Positions 62,802-64,000 of a DNA stretch of 64,000 nucleotides are shown here, in pieces; positions within the stretch are counted from its first letter, which is position 1, and the number at the start of each line of letters is the position of its first letter. Both the position numbers and the translations under genes were made by a program. The DNA comes from Extensimonas perlucida. Lineage in GTDB: Bacteria > Pseudomonadota > Gammaproteobacteria > Burkholderiales > Burkholderiaceae_C. The stretch lies in the NCBI RefSeq assembly GCF_007655255.1, contig NZ_VMYE01000018.1, positions 1 to 64,000 on the forward strand, in the 5' to 3' direction. A model generated the notes under the pieces. That model was given only the letters and a program-made list of their open reading frames with translations. It was not told the origin of the DNA and did no database searches.

Positions 62802-64000
62802 ATGAGCGACACGTCATCTGTCTATCAAGCCTTTTTGGGCAACACCTATCTTTTCGGCGGCAACGCGCCCTACGTCGAAGAGCTCTACGAGAACTACCTC
62901 ACCAACCCCGCCAGCGTGCCGGAAAACTGGCGCGATTATTTCGACGCCCTGCAGCATGTGCCCGCCGTAGATGGCACGAACGCACGCGACATCCCGCACC
63001 TTCCGGTCATCAATGCATTCGCCGAGCGCGCCAAGCAAGGCGGCACCCGGGTTGTGGTGGCCAGCGCCGACGCCGAGATGGGGCGCAAGCGCACGGCGGT
63101 GCAGCAGCTCATCGCCGCGTACCGCAACGTGGGGCAGCGCTGGGCCGACCTGGACCCGCTCAAGCGCGCCGAGCGCCCGCATATTCCTGAGCTCGAACCG
63201 TCGTTCTACGGCTTCACCGATGCCGACCTCGAGACGGTGTTCGACACCAGCAACACCTTCTTCGGCAAGGACAAAATGCCGCTGCGCGACTTGCTCAACG
63301 CGCTGCACGAAACCTACTGCGGCACGTTGGGGGCGGAGTTCATGCACACCACCAACCAGGCGCAAAAGCGTTGGTGGCAGCAAAAGCTCGAGAGCATCCG
63401 CAGCAAGCCGCAGTTCGATGTACAAAAGAAAAAGCACATCTTGCAGCGGCTGACGGCCGCCGAAGGTCTGGAGCGCTATCTGCACACCAAATACGTGGGG
63501 CAAAAGCGCTTTTCGCTCGAAGGGGGTGAGAGCTTCATTGCGGCGATGGACGAACTGATCCAGCAGGCCGGCACCAAGGGCGTGCAGGAAGTCGTGATCG
63601 GCATGGCGCACCGTGGCCGTTTGAACGTGCTCGTCAACGTGCTGGGCAAGATGCCCGCAGACCTGTTCGCCGAGTTCGAGCACACCGCGCCGGAGGACTT
63701 GCCCGCTGGCGACGTGAAATACCACCAGGGCTTCAGTTCCGACGTGGCGACGCCAGGCGGGCCGGTGCACCTGTCGTTGGCCTTCAACCCGTCGCACCTC
63801 GAAATCGTCAACCCCGTGGTCGAAGGCTCGTCGCGCGCGCGCATGGATCGCCGCAGCGACCCCAAGGGCAGCGAAGTGCTGCCCGTGCTCGTGCACGGCG
63901 ATGCGGCCTTCGGCGGGCAGGGCGTGAACCAGGAAACCCTGGCGCTCGCGCAGACCCGCGGCTACACGACCGGCGGTACGGTGCACATCATCATCAACAA
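62802..64000 (+). CDS. sucA: 2-oxoglutarate dehydrogenase E1 (partial, 5' part)
   Basis: The first 399 residues of the thiamine-diphosphate-dependent E1 of the citric acid cycle; the gene runs off the window. MSDTSSVYQAFLGNTYLFGGNAPYVEELYENYLTNPASVPENWRDYF is the typical E1o N-terminus, followed by RFSLEGGESFIAAMDELIQ, EVVIGMAHRGRLNVLVNVLGK and FNPSHLEIVNPVVEG, all active-site regions. GGAGG precedes ATG 62802. sucB and lpd are expected downstream, outside the window. Confidence 0.96.
   Translation, partial: MSDTSSVYQAFLGNTYLFGGNAPYVEELYENYLTNPASVPENWRDYFDALQHVPAVDGTNARDIPHLPVINAFAERAKQGGTRVVVASADAEMGRKRTAVQQLIAAYRNVGQRWADLDPLKRAERPHIPELEPSFYGFTDADLETVFDTSNTFFGKDKMPLRDLLNALHETYCGTLGAEFMHTTNQAQKRWWQQKLESIRSKPQFDVQKKKHILQRLTAAEGLERYLHTKYVGQKRFSLEGGESFIAAMDELIQQAGTKGVQEVVIGMAHRGRLNVLVNVLGKMPADLFAEFEHTAPEDLPAGDVKYHQGFSSDVATPGGPVHLSLAFNPSHLEIVNPVVEGSSRARMDRRSDPKGSEVLPVLVHGDAAFGGQGVNQETLALAQTRGYTTGGTVHIIIN

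Overview
The window looks like a Comamonadaceae (Burkholderiales) chromosome of the Acidovorax/Alicycliphilus type with one end of an integrative and conjugative element (ICE) inserted in it. The evidence is the GC-rich coding style, the family resemblance of the housekeeping proteins (DUF3460 next to scpA, DUF2917, DUF6806, class I fumarase next to murI), and a dispersed intergenic repeat that I recognise from this family.

Positions 1 to 20,899 are the right-hand part of an ICE of the ICEclc/PAGI-2 type. It ends in an 18-base copy of the 3' end of tRNA-Gly(GCC) at 20882-20899, which is the attachment site known for ICEclc. The backbone genes all read leftward from that end: a 248-aa unknown, AlpA-like regulator, ParA, HicA-like protein, ParB, DUF2857, STY4528-type replication protein, PFL_4669/TIGR03761 protein, DUF3158, SSB and topoisomerase III. 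The integrase and conjugation genes must lie to the left, outside the window. An outward promoter (20785-20813) sits where the ICEclc family places the promoter that drives the integrase after circularisation.

Between topB and a string of small leftward unknown genes (584-3177) is a metal-resistance cargo: a MerR-type CadR/PbrR regulator, a four-HMA-domain P-type ATPase, LspA, a 52-aa cysteine-rich peptide that is easy to miss, a decayed desaturase-like gene and a CDF exporter. Three promoters with 19-base spacers and similar operators suggest one regulator controls all of them.

From 20,907 the sequence is chromosomal. It starts with the terminator left from tRNA-Gly and with tRNA-Leu(UAA). 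Next come DUF6806, murI-fumA-apbC (leftward), metG-DUF3460-scpA-nadB-panD, and a valine catabolism block (LysR regulator, mmsA, acyl-CoA dehydrogenase, mmsB). These are followed by an MBL hydrolase, a nuclease-like protein, an MFS transporter, a MocR regulator facing a DUF2917 gene, dnaE, and clpS-clpA. A four-gene acyl-CoA oxidation block (two crotonases, two acyl-CoA dehydrogenases) comes next, then a leftward lptF-lptG-cbiX-cysB-aminotransferase string, pepA-holC, a branched-chain amino acid binding protein, an AI-2E family permease, and the start of sucA, which runs off the right edge.

The less ordinary signals are the hidden Cys-rich peptide, the DnaA box and palindromes inside the ICE replication gene, the thrice-repeated TATCCCC palindrome in front of ICE operons, the outward promoter and att site, and the unusual catalytic glutamate placement in two neighbouring acyl-CoA dehydrogenases.
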